Source: Symbiodinium natans
Taxonomy: Eukaryota > Sar > Dinophyceae > Suessiales > Symbiodiniaceae
Assembly: GCA_905221605.1 (NCBI GenBank)
Contig: CAJNDS010000001.1
Location: 1,102,525 to 1,166,524 of the forward strand
Direction: 5' to 3'
DNA: 64,000 bases
Made by a program: the position numbers and the translations under genes. This document shows positions 54,814 to 64,000 of this stretch, piece after piece; the stretch's first letter is position 1, and the number at the start of each line of letters is the position of its first letter. A model generated the notes under the pieces. The model worked only from the letters and a program-made list of their open reading frames with translations, searched no databases and was not told the origin of the DNA.

Positions 54814-56763
54814 TTATCTTAAGCAAATAGCAATTCTTTTTGAGTCAGGGAAGAGCGAGCAAAGCCTGCTCCGATCAACTCCCGGAAGATCGACCTGCAC
54901 CCTGCCCCGGTTGCGAGGGTGGATCCTGTTGGGAATCCCGCAGTGGTCCAGCAAGTTTAGCACGGAAGCCCGAACGTCTGAAGTATGCCATGCCTTTCGC
55001 GATTTTCCCCAGCCAGTTATGATCTCAAAGGATGCCGCATCCTGACCTCTGCCTAGCTTTTCTGGGACGATTTCGGCCAGCCACCAAAGCACGGCCAGCA
55101 TCGCTGAACCACAGGAGTGCAGATGAAGATCAATCTCGGTTCCACTTTCACGCAGCATGTCTGGCCAGGCTTGGTTCGCCAACGCTTGCCGGAAAAGATC
55201 GAAGCCGACGACCTCGGTGTACACCGCATCCAGAAGCTGGGCATAAGACTCTGTGCCAGGGTTTAGGTTTCCTGTTTTCATCGTCGAAAAAAATGACAAG
55301 CCGAGCTCCCATAGCTTGGCTGAGCCAACTGCGCAAACAGCAGCATTGAAGCTAATTTCGTTTGGCACCATTTTGGCCGAGGGCATCTGCGAAAGCAAAT
55401 GCAGGGCCATCTGCCACTCACCACCCTTCTCACAGGCGCTGATGCCGGCATTGAAGCTAATGTTGTCTGGTAGCACTCTGGCCACGGGCATCTGCGAAAG
55501 CAAACGCAGGGCCATCTGCCACTCACCACCCTTCTCACAGGCGCTGATGCCGGCACTAAAGCTGATTTCGTTTGGTAACAATCTGGCCTCGGGCATCTGC
55601 GAAAGCAAATGCAGGGCCATCTGCCACTCACCACCCTTCTCACAGGCGCTGATGCCGGCATTGAAACTAATGTCGTTTGGTAACAATCTGGCCACGGGCA
55701 TCTGCGAAAGCAGATGCAGGGCCATTTGCCACTCACCACCCTTCTCACAGGCGCTGATGCCGGCACTAAAGCTGATTTCGTTTGGTAACAATCTGGCCAC
55801 GGGCATCTGCGAAAGCAGATGCAGGGCCATTTGCCACTCACCACCCTTCTCACAGGCGCTGATGCCGGCATTGAAGCTGATTTCGTTTGGTAACAATCTG
55901 GCCACGGGCATCTGCGAAAGCAAACGCAGGGCCATCTGCCACTCACCACCCTTCTCACAGGCGCTGATGCCGGCATTGAAGCTAATGTTGTCTGGCACCA
56001 CTCTGGCCTCGGGCATCTGCGAAAGCAAATGCAGGGCCATCTGCCACTCACCACCCTTCTCACAGGCGCTGATGCCGGCACTAAAGCTGATTTCGTTTGG
56101 TAACAATCTGGCCACGGGCATCTGCGAAAGCAGATGCAGGGCCATTTGCCACTCACCACCCTTCTCACAGGCGCTGATGCCGGCATTGAAGCTAATGTCG
56201 TCTGGCACCACTCTGGCCTCGGGCATCTGCGAAAGCAAATGCAGGGCCATCTGCCACTCACCACCCTTCTCACAGGCGCTGATGCCGGCATTGAAGCTGA
56301 TTTCGTTTGGTAACAATCTGGCCACGGGCATCTGCGAAAGCAAACGCAGGGCCATCTGCCACTCACCACCCTTCTCACAGGCGCTGATGCCGGCATTGAA
56401 GCTGAACTTGTTTGGATCAACTCGCACTGAAATCATCTGCGAGAGGAGCTGAAGGGCGAGCTCCCACTGCAAGCCCTTCTCGCACGCTGTGATCGCAGCA
56501 CTGAAGCTGCGAACATCAGGCACCACCTCACATACCATGATATCTGCAAGAACTTGGACAGCAACCTGCCACCGCCTGGCCCTTCCGCAACCCACGATGG
56601 CCGCGCAGAATGCATGCTCATCCCTTTCTGCTGGCAACAAGTCCTGGAGCAGATGGACCGCAAGCTGCCAGTCTTTCTGGCCACAAGCTGCTCGAATCAA
56701 CATTGCGGGTTCAGCACGTCTTGTCGATGCGACGTGGTTTGGCGTTGCAGGCGGTGGCCACAT
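54814..56763 (-). CDS. PPR-SMR protein, intronless, with near-identical PPR repeats
   Basis: 649 residues from an ATG. Residues about 25-120 hold two to three diverged pentatricopeptide repeats. Residues 121-470 are ten almost identical 35-residue repeats (ISFNAGISACEKGGEWQ, then MALHLLSQMPVARLLPNE); one more diverged repeat follows at 471-505. The C-terminus from residue 544 is an SMR domain: IDLHLHS in place of the LDxH motif, TGWGKSRKAW at 583-592, and a RNRGRVQVDL strand near 624. PPR proteins bind organelle RNA one base per repeat, and SMR domains may nick or bind RNA; a plastid or mitochondrial RNA role is likely but no clear targeting peptide is visible. The near-identical repeats imply recent expansion and identical base preference along the array. 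Confidence 0.9.
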   Translation of the reverse strand: MWPPPATPNHVASTRRAEPAMLIRAACGQKDWQLAVHLLQDLLPAERDEHAFCAAIVGCGRARRWQVAVQVLADIMVCEVVPDVRSFSAAITACEKGLQWELALQLLSQMISVRVDPNKFSFNAGISACEKGGEWQMALRLLSQMPVARLLPNEISFNAGISACEKGGEWQMALHLLSQMPEARVVPDDISFNAGISACEKGGEWQMALHLLSQMPVARLLPNEISFSAGISACEKGGEWQMALHLLSQMPEARVVPDNISFNAGISACEKGGEWQMALRLLSQMPVARLLPNEISFNAGISACEKGGEWQMALHLLSQMPVARLLPNEISFSAGISACEKGGEWQMALHLLSQMPVARLLPNDISFNAGISACEKGGEWQMALHLLSQMPEARLLPNEISFSAGISACEKGGEWQMALRLLSQMPVARVLPDNISFNAGISACEKGGEWQMALHLLSQMPSAKMVPNEISFNAAVCAVGSAKLWELGLSFFSTMKTGNLNPGTESYAQLLDAVYTEVVGFDLFRQALANQAWPDMLRESGTEIDLHLHSCGSAMLAVLWWLAEIVPEKLGRGQDAASFEIITGWGKSRKAWHTSDVRASVLNLLDHCGIPNRIHPRNRGRVQVDLPGVDRSRLCSLFPDSKRIAICLR

Positions 56764-56824
56764 CGCTTTCTAAGGGCTCCGGCGAGAAGAATCTCAGTAG
56801 AAGCGCTTCTGCAAGGCTACCGAA

Positions 56825-56836
56825 GAGCCAAAATGG
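56825..56836 (-). other. Relic of the dinoflagellate spliced leader
   Basis: On the minus strand, CCATTTTGGCTC matches 12 consecutive bases of the known DinoSL (core GCCATTTTGGCTCAAG). It sits 62 nt upstream of the PPR ATG in the sense direction. The GTAG before it in the leader is TGAA here, and the AAG after it has become TTC. Such relics arise when a trans-spliced mRNA is reverse-transcribed and reinserted. A 12-base chance match in 64 kb is possible but unlikely at this place and strand. Confidence 0.65.
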
Positions 56837-57377
56837 TTCAACCTAAACAGTCAAATTTCGTCAAGAGGCAACTGGGAGAAAAATAGAACGAGGCCCAGTA
56901 AGCCGGCCTTGACGATGGTGTGATTTTCAAGAACTTGGGGTGCAGGGTTCTCATGTTGCTTTGGGGTCTGTGTGCGCAGTCGTTTCAGCCAAGGCCCAGA
57001 AATGAGGAGATTGAGATCAAAATTGAGTCGTTGAGTCTCTAGTGTAGGTTTAGCGTTTATCGGCCGAGGGGTTGCTTGGTCCATCGTTTGGCAAAAAGTG
57101 GGTCGGATGAAGCTAGATAATGACCTCTAGAAGCAACAAGCTGTAGATCTCTACCGTATTCCCTGTCTCATCCCGAATTCATATGGATATCTAATCAGAA
57201 ATATATATGTACATATGTGTACACATAGATATGTACACATCGCTCGCAAACCCGAAATCCGAAGACCCGAAAACCAGAAACCATAAAACCATAAAACCAT
57301 AAATCCAACCCCATACTCCAAATGCCAAACCATAAGCCCCAAAGCCCACGACCCAAACCCTACTCCTAAGCGACTAA

Positions 57378-58245
57378 GTCCTTGCATCTGGTGTTTCTTA
57401 TACATTCCCCGAGTGGCACACCCGCAACGAGGGGGGTCCCTGCAAAGTCCTTGCATTTCCTGTTTCTGCAGGGGCACACGTCCGCGGACCACTGCGCACT
57501 GCATGCCCCGAAACGTAAACAAATGCCCAACACAGACCCCATTTTCCCAGTGGCACACGCTTGCAGAACAACTAACCACACGCCCCCCAAAGCCTACAAA
57601 AGTTCCCAGTAAAGATCTAAAACAACTAATCACCACAACGTCCCGCAATACAGAAGTTCGCCATGCACTCAGCCCTGATTCTTCGACGGCTTCTCCCGAA
57701 CCCTCTTCTGCGGTGTTGGGTTTAGTTTAAGGGTCAGTGTTTGGGGTTTAGGCCCTCAGGGTGTAGGCTTTAGGTTTAAGCAGGGTACAGGGTTTAGGGT
57801 TAAACCCGGACACTTGCCACCCGGCAAAGATTCTTTCCATATGCCATCCGCTCCCTCGTGGCTTAAGGTTGGTGAAATCTGGTTGGAGGACTGCGCCCCT
57901 AACGATACCCCTAACGATACCTCAACGATACCTCTACGATACCCCGGGGCCCCAAATGCGAACAATGGCCCACGTTCATCTGAATCTGCCTCGTCTGGCG
58001 GATGTGCATTCAATCACATTTCCCGAACCTTCAACCCACTGAGTGAGCGCTTACTTCGCATCCGAGGGTTGCAGGTTTAGAGTTCAGGCTTTAGCTGCAG
58101 GGCTTAGGGGTTTAGAGTTCGACATGGGATTTTGCTAGCGTTGCCTGATGTAAATAAATCTATATGTGTCGACTCCACGCAAACGGCGTTGACAATGATA
58201 ATACGAAAACATTTCCCCCAGGGGCACACCCAAACGCAACGACCT
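57378..58245 (-). repeat. Dispersed short motif GTGTGCCmCTGsGGaA
   Basis: On the minus strand GTGTGCCCCTGGGGGAAATG, GTGTGCCACTCGGGGAATG, GTGTGCCCCTGCAG and GTGTGCCACTGGGAAAATGG occur within 0.9 kb. Two copies share a longer ATGCAAGGACTT tail. No gene recognised. Confidence 0.5.
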
Positions 58246-58434
58246 CACAACAAAGCTTCCCCCCAATGTCTGCCGCTGAAAAAAGGAAAACGCAACGACT
58301 TCAGCAACTGGGAGTACAAGCCCGACCCCAAACCTGAAAACCCCACTCAAGGGACTAAAGCAGGACCCCCCTTCTAAGGGATTTCAGGGGCAATGCGGGG
58401 GCCACTTCGGTATAGGGACTACATAAGGGAAGTA

Positions 58435-58520
58435 ATATACATATATATATATATATGTATATGTATGTATACATACATATATATATATATATACATATGT
58501 ATATATGTATACATAGATAG
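58435..58520 (+). repeat. TA/GTAT microsatellite, palindromic
   Basis: Runs of TA with TGTATG and CATACA on either side form a near-perfect hairpin. Confidence 0.9.
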
Positions 58521-58660
58521 ATTGGGGCTATTTAGGGGGGCAAGATTCAGAGTCCCTTCTAGGGTTCCCTGGCTTCTTATATCACCTAATAAACCCTTAC
58601 ACAACAACCCGAAGCTCTAAGCCAAGCCATCAACTCAACACCCCTGACCTTAAAGTGATG

Positions 58661-58838
58661 TAGGGTTTAGGGTTTAGGGTTTAGGGTTTAGGGTTTAGGG
58701 TTTAGGGTTTAAGGTTTAGGGTTTAGGGTTTAGGGTTTAGGGCTACCGGAAGATCTGGGAACGAGAGCCTGAGGCGTCTCCACCTCTGTGGCCTGGGGCT
58801 CCTGTCGCAAGACGTCGGCGGTTTAGGGTTTCACCCTA
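58661..58838. repeat. TTTAGGG array and short unique segment
   Basis: The array spans 58661-58745; the remaining 90 bp are unique. Confidence 0.85.
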
Positions 58839-59063
58839 AGGGTCCATGTACGTATCGGATTTAGGTTTAGGGTTTAGGGTTCAGGGTTTAGGGGTTTAGG
58901 GTTTAGGGTTTAGGGTTTAGGGTTTAGGGTTTAGGGTTTAGGGTTTAGGGTTTAGGGTTTAGGGTTTAGGGTTTAGGGTTTAGGGTTTACACTTGGGCCT
59001 TAAAGGGGTTACCATAGAGGAGCCTTCGGGCCCAAGCATATACTACATAGGTACATGGACCCT
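58839..59063. mobile_element. Inverted-repeat element, family B copy 4, interrupted by telomeric array
   Basis: Left end AGGGTCCATGTACGTATC, then a TTTAGGG array (58858-58989), then the rest of the left arm (ACTTGGGCCTTAAAG) and the intact right arm to GTACATGGACCCT. In copy 1 the same point reads AAATAGGGACTACTTGGGCC. Confidence 0.88.
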
Positions 59064-59704
59064 TATAGGGTACAACACAACAACCATATTCTTGCATTTT
59101 TTCTGCACAGTCGCCACCTAAAACCGCGAGACCCTGCATCAACGAAACCTCAAAAACCTCAAAACCCCTGACCGCGGCACCGTGAAACCCCCCGCTGCAC
59201 CGCGGAACTTTGATAATCCGACAATCCCTGCGCCCGAAACCTCAGCACAAATACCCAAATACCCCTGAACCCTAAACCCTAAACCCTAAACTCCTAAACC
59301 CTCAGTCACCTCAGAAGCCAGAAGCTGACAGAGCCCCTTGGCCACCGAAACACAGCCGGGCCAACCCCTGGGAATCTTGGAGCCCCTCCCATCCGCATTA
59401 AGCACACAGTAGCAACACATTCAACATAAGCTGCAAACGAGTAAGGATACACTGACATCCCAAACCCTAAACCCTAAATCCCAAGTCCTAAACCCTGAAC
59501 CCTAAACCCCTAAACCCTAAACCTTAAACCCTAAACACTACAACCTTAAACCCAAGACCCTGAATCCGAAGTCTTATGACAGGGGTCCAGTAGTGTCGAA
59601 GACAATGGCTGAGACTCACCGGCCTTCGACTTAGGTTCAAAAAAGGGTAAGGGAGGAGCCTATAATTCCCGATTGGGGCTTCTTGCAGAACTCTTGCCCT
59701 TACA

Positions 59705-59910
59705 CCCCAAACCCCACCCCTAAACCCTAAATCCGAAACCCCATACCCAAACCCCAAACCCCAAACCCCAAACCCCAAACCCTAAACCCTAAACCCCAAA
59801 CCCCAAACCCTAAACCCCAAACCCCAAACTCTAAACCCCAAACCCTAAACCCCAAACCCTAAACCCCAAACCCTAAACCCCAAACCCCAAACCCTAAACC
59901 TCAAGAAGAC
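59705..59910 (+). repeat. Mixed CCCCAAA/CCCTAAA array
   Basis: Heptamers alternate between CCCCAAA and CCCTAAA over about 200 bp. Similar mixes are at 52740-52915, 34000-34355 and, on the other strand, 60100-60222 and 42241-42295. Confidence 0.9.
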
Positions 59911-60502
59911 TTCGGGGGCTCATGGCAATGCTGGGGGAACGTGCCCAAACCCGAAACCGTAAACCCTAAACCCTAAACCCTAAACCCTAAACCCTAAACC
60001 CTAAAGTTCGGAAGGTGCCTCCATTGTCGAGGGAGCGGGGGCCATGCCAACAGCTGCTCGCAACGTCTGTGAGCCAAAGAGTCAGAGAAGTACCCTGAAG
60101 GGTTTAGGGTTTAGGGTTTGGGGTTTAGGGTTTAGGGTTTAGGGTTTAAGGTTTAGGGTTTAGGGTTTGGGGTTTAGGGTTTGGGGTTTGGGGTTTAGGG
60201 TTTGGGGTTTAGGGTTTAGGGGCCCAGACCCAAAAGCCTGAGTCGAGCGTATTGAAGTGACGAAGGCTACCCTAAAGCCTAAACCCTATATTCTAACCCC
60301 AAAACCCTAAACCCCTAAACAATACACCCGTAAACCCTAAACCCTAAACCCCTAACCCACTTATATCTGTACTTGCAACCCAGTTATAACCCCATGAGGG
60401 TCCTCAAGGGGGCTTTATGAGATTCTTCTGCCCCCTGTGAAACACATGCTTTGGGCTCAGGGTTGAGATCAAGCCCAAACCTTTTGGTCCCCACACCTTC
60501 CG

Positions 60503-60587
60503 AACTCCTAGAACCTACCCTCAACCCTCAACCCTAAACCCTAAACCCTAAACCCTAAACCCTAAACCCGTAACTCCTAGAACCTAC
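60503..60587 (+). repeat. Telomeric array flanked by exact 16-bp duplication
   Basis: AACTCCTAGAACCTAC occurs at 60503-60518 and 60572-60587, exactly around a CCCTCAA/CCCTAAA array (60519-60571). Confidence 0.9.
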
Positions 60588-61554
60588 AGGGTCTAGCGCG
60601 GGATTGACTAAGTCAAAATCACACGTTTTGGGCTCAGGCTTTAATGTCCCAAGGGATTAGAGAGGTTCATGGGTTGGGGCTCAATGCGATGTGAAATTTG
60701 GGTTTAGGGTTTGAGTTTAGGCTTTAGGGTTCAGGGTTTGGGGTTTGGGGTTTCGGGTTTAGGATTTAGGGTCTGGGGTTTAGGGTTCGGGGTTTTGACT
60801 CTTGTCGAGGAGACCACTGCTTTCAGCTTCGGATGACAAGAAGGGCCCTCCAGATCTGGATTTAGGGGTTTTAGGGCTTATAAGCCTTAAGAAAATGTTA
60901 ATATTGCTTGAGGGCTTAGAACTCAGATTTTAGGATTCATCGGCTCCAAAAGGGCTTCTTTTCCTTCGAAGACGCCACCGCTGTGGTCGCTGGGCCCCTG
61001 TCCTTCTCTTCGTACCAGGTCAGGGGTTTAGGGTTTCGGGTTTCGGGTTTAGGGTGTAGGGTTTAGGGTTTAGGGTTTAGGGTTTAGGGTTTAGGGTTTA
61101 GGGTTTAGGGTTTAGGATTTAGGGTTTAGGGTTTAGGGTTTAGGGTTTAGGCTTTAGGGTTTAGGCTTTAGAGTTGAGGGTTCAGGGGTTTAGGGTTTGG
61201 GGGTTCAGAGTCTAGGGTTTGGGGCTTGGGGTTCAAGGTCTAGGGTTTGGGGTTTGGGGTTTAGGGCTTGGAGATTTGTTCGCAGCCTGCTTCCAAATTC
61301 CATTGCATTTGTGAGAAATGACTTAGATGATCACCCTGTACAGGGAGAGTTTTTCGCACGGAGAGAGGGATGCAGACAGGGTCGCTGTTCCCAGAAGACA
61401 TACCAGGCCATGCCACAAAACTACAACACGCATGAGGCCGAAGCCCTCTGACCTAAACCCCCAAGCTCCAGAAGCCTGAAGGCCTGAAGCCCTAAACCTT
61501 GAACCCCTAACCCGAAGTCACCAAACCCCAGCCCCCAAAATCGGGGCTTAGGCC

Positions 61555-61710
61555 GGGATGTGCCCCCCCCTGAGACTAACAGTCCTTCATAGGGTTTAGG
61601 GTTTAGGGTTTAGGGTTTAGGGTTTAGGGTTTAGGGTTTAGGGTTCAGGGTTGATCGGGGGGGGGACGATACCCCCTATTAAGGACTGCTAGTATAAGGC
61701 GGAACATCTC
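61555..61710. mobile_element. Inverted-repeat element, family A copy 7, interrupted by telomeric array
   Basis: Left GGGATGTGCCCCCCC and CAGTCCTTCATAGGG; the TTTAGGG array (61590-61654) runs on from that AGGG. Right side AAGGACTGCTAGTATAAGG and GGAACATCTC. Confidence 0.85.
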
Positions 61711-62149
61711 AAGTTTGAGGGCATCGGAAGTACCAACAGTATAATGTAGACCTTTGAAACTGCCAAGCCAGCATCCTGAACCCTCCCTGAACTAGCCTAG
61801 TTTAGGGCCAAGGGTCTAGGGTTAGGGTTCAGGGTTTAGGGTTTAGGGTTTAGGGCCAGGGTTTAGGGTTTTAGGGCTTAGGGCTTCGGGTTCAGGGTTT
61901 AGGGCTCAGGTAGCGCCGTAAAAAGGGGATAAGGCCTGAACCCTCAAACCCAAAGCCCTCACACGCCTAGACCCTAAACCCCAAACCCCAAACCCTAAAC
62001 CCTAAACCCTGAAACCTAAAATCCTCAACCCAAAAGCTCTTGAGTGCTCAGGGAGTCACGGGCAGGGGCCTAGTTCTCGGACATCTCTATGTCCGAAACC
62101 CGTACATATCTGCGGTTTAGGGTTCATGTCGTGGGGTTGCGTACAAAGA

Positions 62150-62280
62150 AATAAACATAAATAAACAAATAAAAAACACATATGTACATATATATATATA
62201 CACATGTGCATAAATACATACATATGCATATATATATATATTGTTTTGCATGTGTGTGTGTGTTAATAATACATGTGCAT
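62150..62280 (+). repeat. AT-rich microsatellite
   Basis: AAATAAACA units, TA runs and a GT run. Confidence 0.9.
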
Positions 62281-62440
62281 GTCTGAAACTATACATCTTT
62301 GCCTCCATAAGCCTAAACGCAGAAACCCACAAACGTCCGGGAACAGCGCCACGACCGAGTTCCTCACGGAAACTTCCCAAAACACTTGACTAACGGGTTT
62401 AGGGTTTTAGGGTTTTAGGGTTTTAGGGTTTAGGGTTTAG

Positions 62441-62575
62441 GGTTCTTTGTAGACTAACCTTGACTGCTCTTAGCAGGGTAGCTATGAATTCTAATTGTTA
62501 GCTGTCTTATTAAGAAGCCCAATTAACACAAAAAGGCTAAGGGTATAAAGTTACAGTAAAGCACCACAGACTAAC
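62441..62575 (+). mobile_element. Dispersed element, family Q
   Basis: Contains TATAAAGTTACAGTAAAGCA and a CTCTTAGC block, shared with 32272-32383 (GATAAAGTTGTAGTAAAGTC). Arms are partly mirrored. Confidence 0.4.
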
Positions 62576-63062
62576 GGTCGCGGTTAGGGGGGGCAAGGTG
62601 CTTAGGGGAGGTTGAGGAGGCTTTAGGGTTTACAAACATTCTAGGGTCTATAGGTTTCTTCCCTAAACCCTAAACCCTAAAATAAAGCCTACACCCTAAA
62701 GCCTAAAGCCTAAACCCTAAAGTAGGGACCTTCCTTAGTCAGGAGCTTTGGGACAGTTCCTCGCTCCACCATGTCCTGCGCTCACCAGCACAGGGCTTCG
62801 TCGAAAGCGCGCGACTCTCGCCAAGGGACCCCACCCACGTGCTAAACCCCAGCCTGTTTAGGGTTTAGAGGGGTTCAGGGTCAAGGTTTAGGGGGTTTAG
62901 GGAGTTCAGGGTGTAGGGTTTGGGGATTCATGGGGATTTAGGGGATTCAGGGGGTTTCGGGCTGAGGGCAACCGCACTCCCATTGCAGCCATCACTTCTT
63001 TCTTGAGAACGGCCCCAGGATTTGAGCCCTTGAAACCTTCGAGTTCCTCTTATGGTAGTTGG

Positions 63063-63130
63063 AGGTTCAGGGTACTTAGTAACCCAATAGTACAAGTGTA
63101 GTTATCACCCCACACAGAAGCCCCCCAAGG
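63063..63130. mobile_element. Inverted-repeat element, family C copy 3 (left half, uninterrupted)
   Basis: Reads AGGTTCAGGGTACTTAGTAA then CCCAATAGTACAAGTGTAG with no array, giving the empty-site form of copy 2. The right half is lost. Confidence 0.7.
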
Positions 63131-63333
63131 GCCGGGGCCAAAGGCTTTATGTGTCAGCGTTTAGGGTCTTAGGGTGTTAGGGTGTTAGGGCTTAGGGTTC
63201 ATGTGGGATGTTCTGAAGCCCTGCCTGTATACCGTGGGGCTGCCAGATACTTGGAGGGTGAAACTTCCGTGATCGCGCGCGAGCGCGCGCGTCGAGGAGC
63301 GCTGGCACAGGTTCTAAGCTGCACGGATCTTCG

Positions 63334-63424
63334 ATTTGCTTAAGAACCCCAACGAAATTCAAAAAAGATGAGCATCCCGAGATTGCCCTTGTAAGGAAGA
63401 ATACTTGTTTCCTTTTTTTGGGCG
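63334..63424 (+). mobile_element. Dispersed element, family P copy 2
   Basis: TTTGCTTAAGAACCCCAA and ATTGCCCTTGTAAGGAAGAA match copy 1 in order and spacing. Confidence 0.55.
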
Positions 63425-64000
63425 GGGGGGAGGGTCCTTTAAGCACCCTGAACCCTAATCCCTAAACCCTAAACCCCAAACCCTAAGCAATTTAATTAGT
63501 AGTAAGTCATCTGATCCAGTAGCCTAAAACCTACGAGCAGCAGGAGACCGCCTGTTGGAGCATGACTCAAAGAACAAGGGCGCCATGCGTTCGAGAATTT
63601 ACGGTTTAGGGTTTAGGGTTTAGGGTTAGGGTTTGGGGTTTGGGGTTTAGGGTTTCGGGTTTAGGGTTTAGGGTTTAGGGTTTAGGGTTTAGGGTTTAGG
63701 GTTTAGGGTTTAGGGTTTAGGGTTTAGGGGGTAGGGTTTAGGGTTTAGGGGTTGGGTGGGGGGGCCCTCCTAGCAACCCAAAACCAATATATCCAAACGA
63801 GCCCGAGAGTTTGGCAATCCTATGCTCCTGAGTAGGTTCAAACAGGCCAACAATCCTGACAACCGAAGCAACCCGGAACTTCCGAAACCACCGTAAACCC
63901 TAAACCCTAAACCCTAAACCCTAAACCCTAAACCCTAAACCCTAAACCCTTTGATCCCTAGTTAAACCCCCAACCCCTCGAACCTGAAACTAAACCTCGA

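Larger units (their letters stand above)
56837..58660. other. Array-poor region upstream of the PPR gene
   Basis: About 1.8 kb with few telomeric units. It holds the GTGTGCC motif set, a small tandem repeat (AACGATACC, 57898-57945) and a TA microsatellite. Several open frames of 60-165 codons overlap on both strands, and none has a recognisable motif. A promoter for the PPR gene should lie here but I see no motif. Confidence 0.6.
59064..64000. repeat. Telomeric-repeat-studded right end
   Basis: Arrays at 59460-59540, 59955-60006, 60100-60222, 60700-60790, 61020-61270, 61805-61910, 61970-62020, 62395-62440 (TTTTAGGG octamers), 62660-62725, 63603-63755 and 63893-63950. A CG run (63272-63291) could adopt Z-form DNA. 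Stretches 59064-59260, 60800-61020 and 62730-63050 are unique without a gene I can support. Confidence 0.8.

Noticed and set aside
55253-56452. Long open frame of 399 codons on the plus strand opposite the PPR gene
   Set aside because: It mirrors the 105-bp PPR repeat in antisense; the 35-residue unit has no known fold and the opposite strand has clear PPR and SMR signatures. The 380-codon minus frame at 55278-56420 is likewise an out-of-frame shadow.
57151-57648. 165-codon open frame on the minus strand
   Set aside because: Overlaps several equally open frames, starts beside repeats and has no recognisable domain; the TA-rich end gives the tyrosine/threonine/cysteine tail.

Overview
This window looks like nuclear DNA of a dinoflagellate, most likely from the Suessiales / Symbiodiniaceae–Polarella neighbourhood; I cannot name the genus. 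Four things point there. (1) The repeat background is the TTTAGGG/CCCTAAA telomere-type heptamer. (2) There is a long intronless PPR protein with 'ISACEKGGEWQ' repeats and an SMR tail, and a FNIP-repeat protein with a ubiquitin-like N-terminus, both styles common in dinoflagellates. (3) A 12-base piece of the dinoflagellate spliced leader lies 62 nt upstream of the PPR start. (4) Spliced genes use GC-AG and GA-AG introns with a G after the acceptor.

The dominant feature is interstitial telomeric repeat. Well over a hundred short arrays (about 20 to 240 bp) occur in both orientations, usually every 100 to 500 bp, from end to end. The window is therefore not a chromosome end. Between arrays lie short GC-rich islands (some look like exons), many short inverted-repeat (MITE-like) elements in repeated families, microsatellites and homopolymer runs.

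Recognisable genes are all on the minus strand: a six-exon secreted or membrane P-loop sulfotransferase (46410-48125), which I reconstructed by splicing; a FNIP/leucine-rich protein (35837-37957); and a PPR-SMR protein (54814-56763). Further minus-strand pieces are the 3' end of a spliced gene (51822-52255), isolated putative exons (50504-50593, 53442-53516, 17757-17972, 2715-2845, 26640-26752, 27003-27324), and a possible alanine/arginine-rich coiled-coil gene whose introns would be filled with telomeric repeat (31170-34430). Mobile-element remains are a frameshifted LINE reverse transcriptase fragment (13320-13472) and a Ty1/copia-like fragment (22551-22655). The co-orientation fits the unidirectional gene clusters known in dinoflagellates.

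The most unusual signal is how the telomeric arrays sit in the DNA. Several arrays interrupt inverted-repeat elements whose uninterrupted relatives are also present. In one element family three arrays begin at telomere-like trinucleotides of the element. Several arrays are flanked by direct duplications of 9 to 45 bp of the host sequence. This looks like repeated capture or synthesis of telomeric repeat at staggered breaks. In parallel, all five sulfotransferase introns have short direct repeats at their edges, and at least three share an inverted-repeat element also found outside the gene, so they look like transposon-born introns ('introners').
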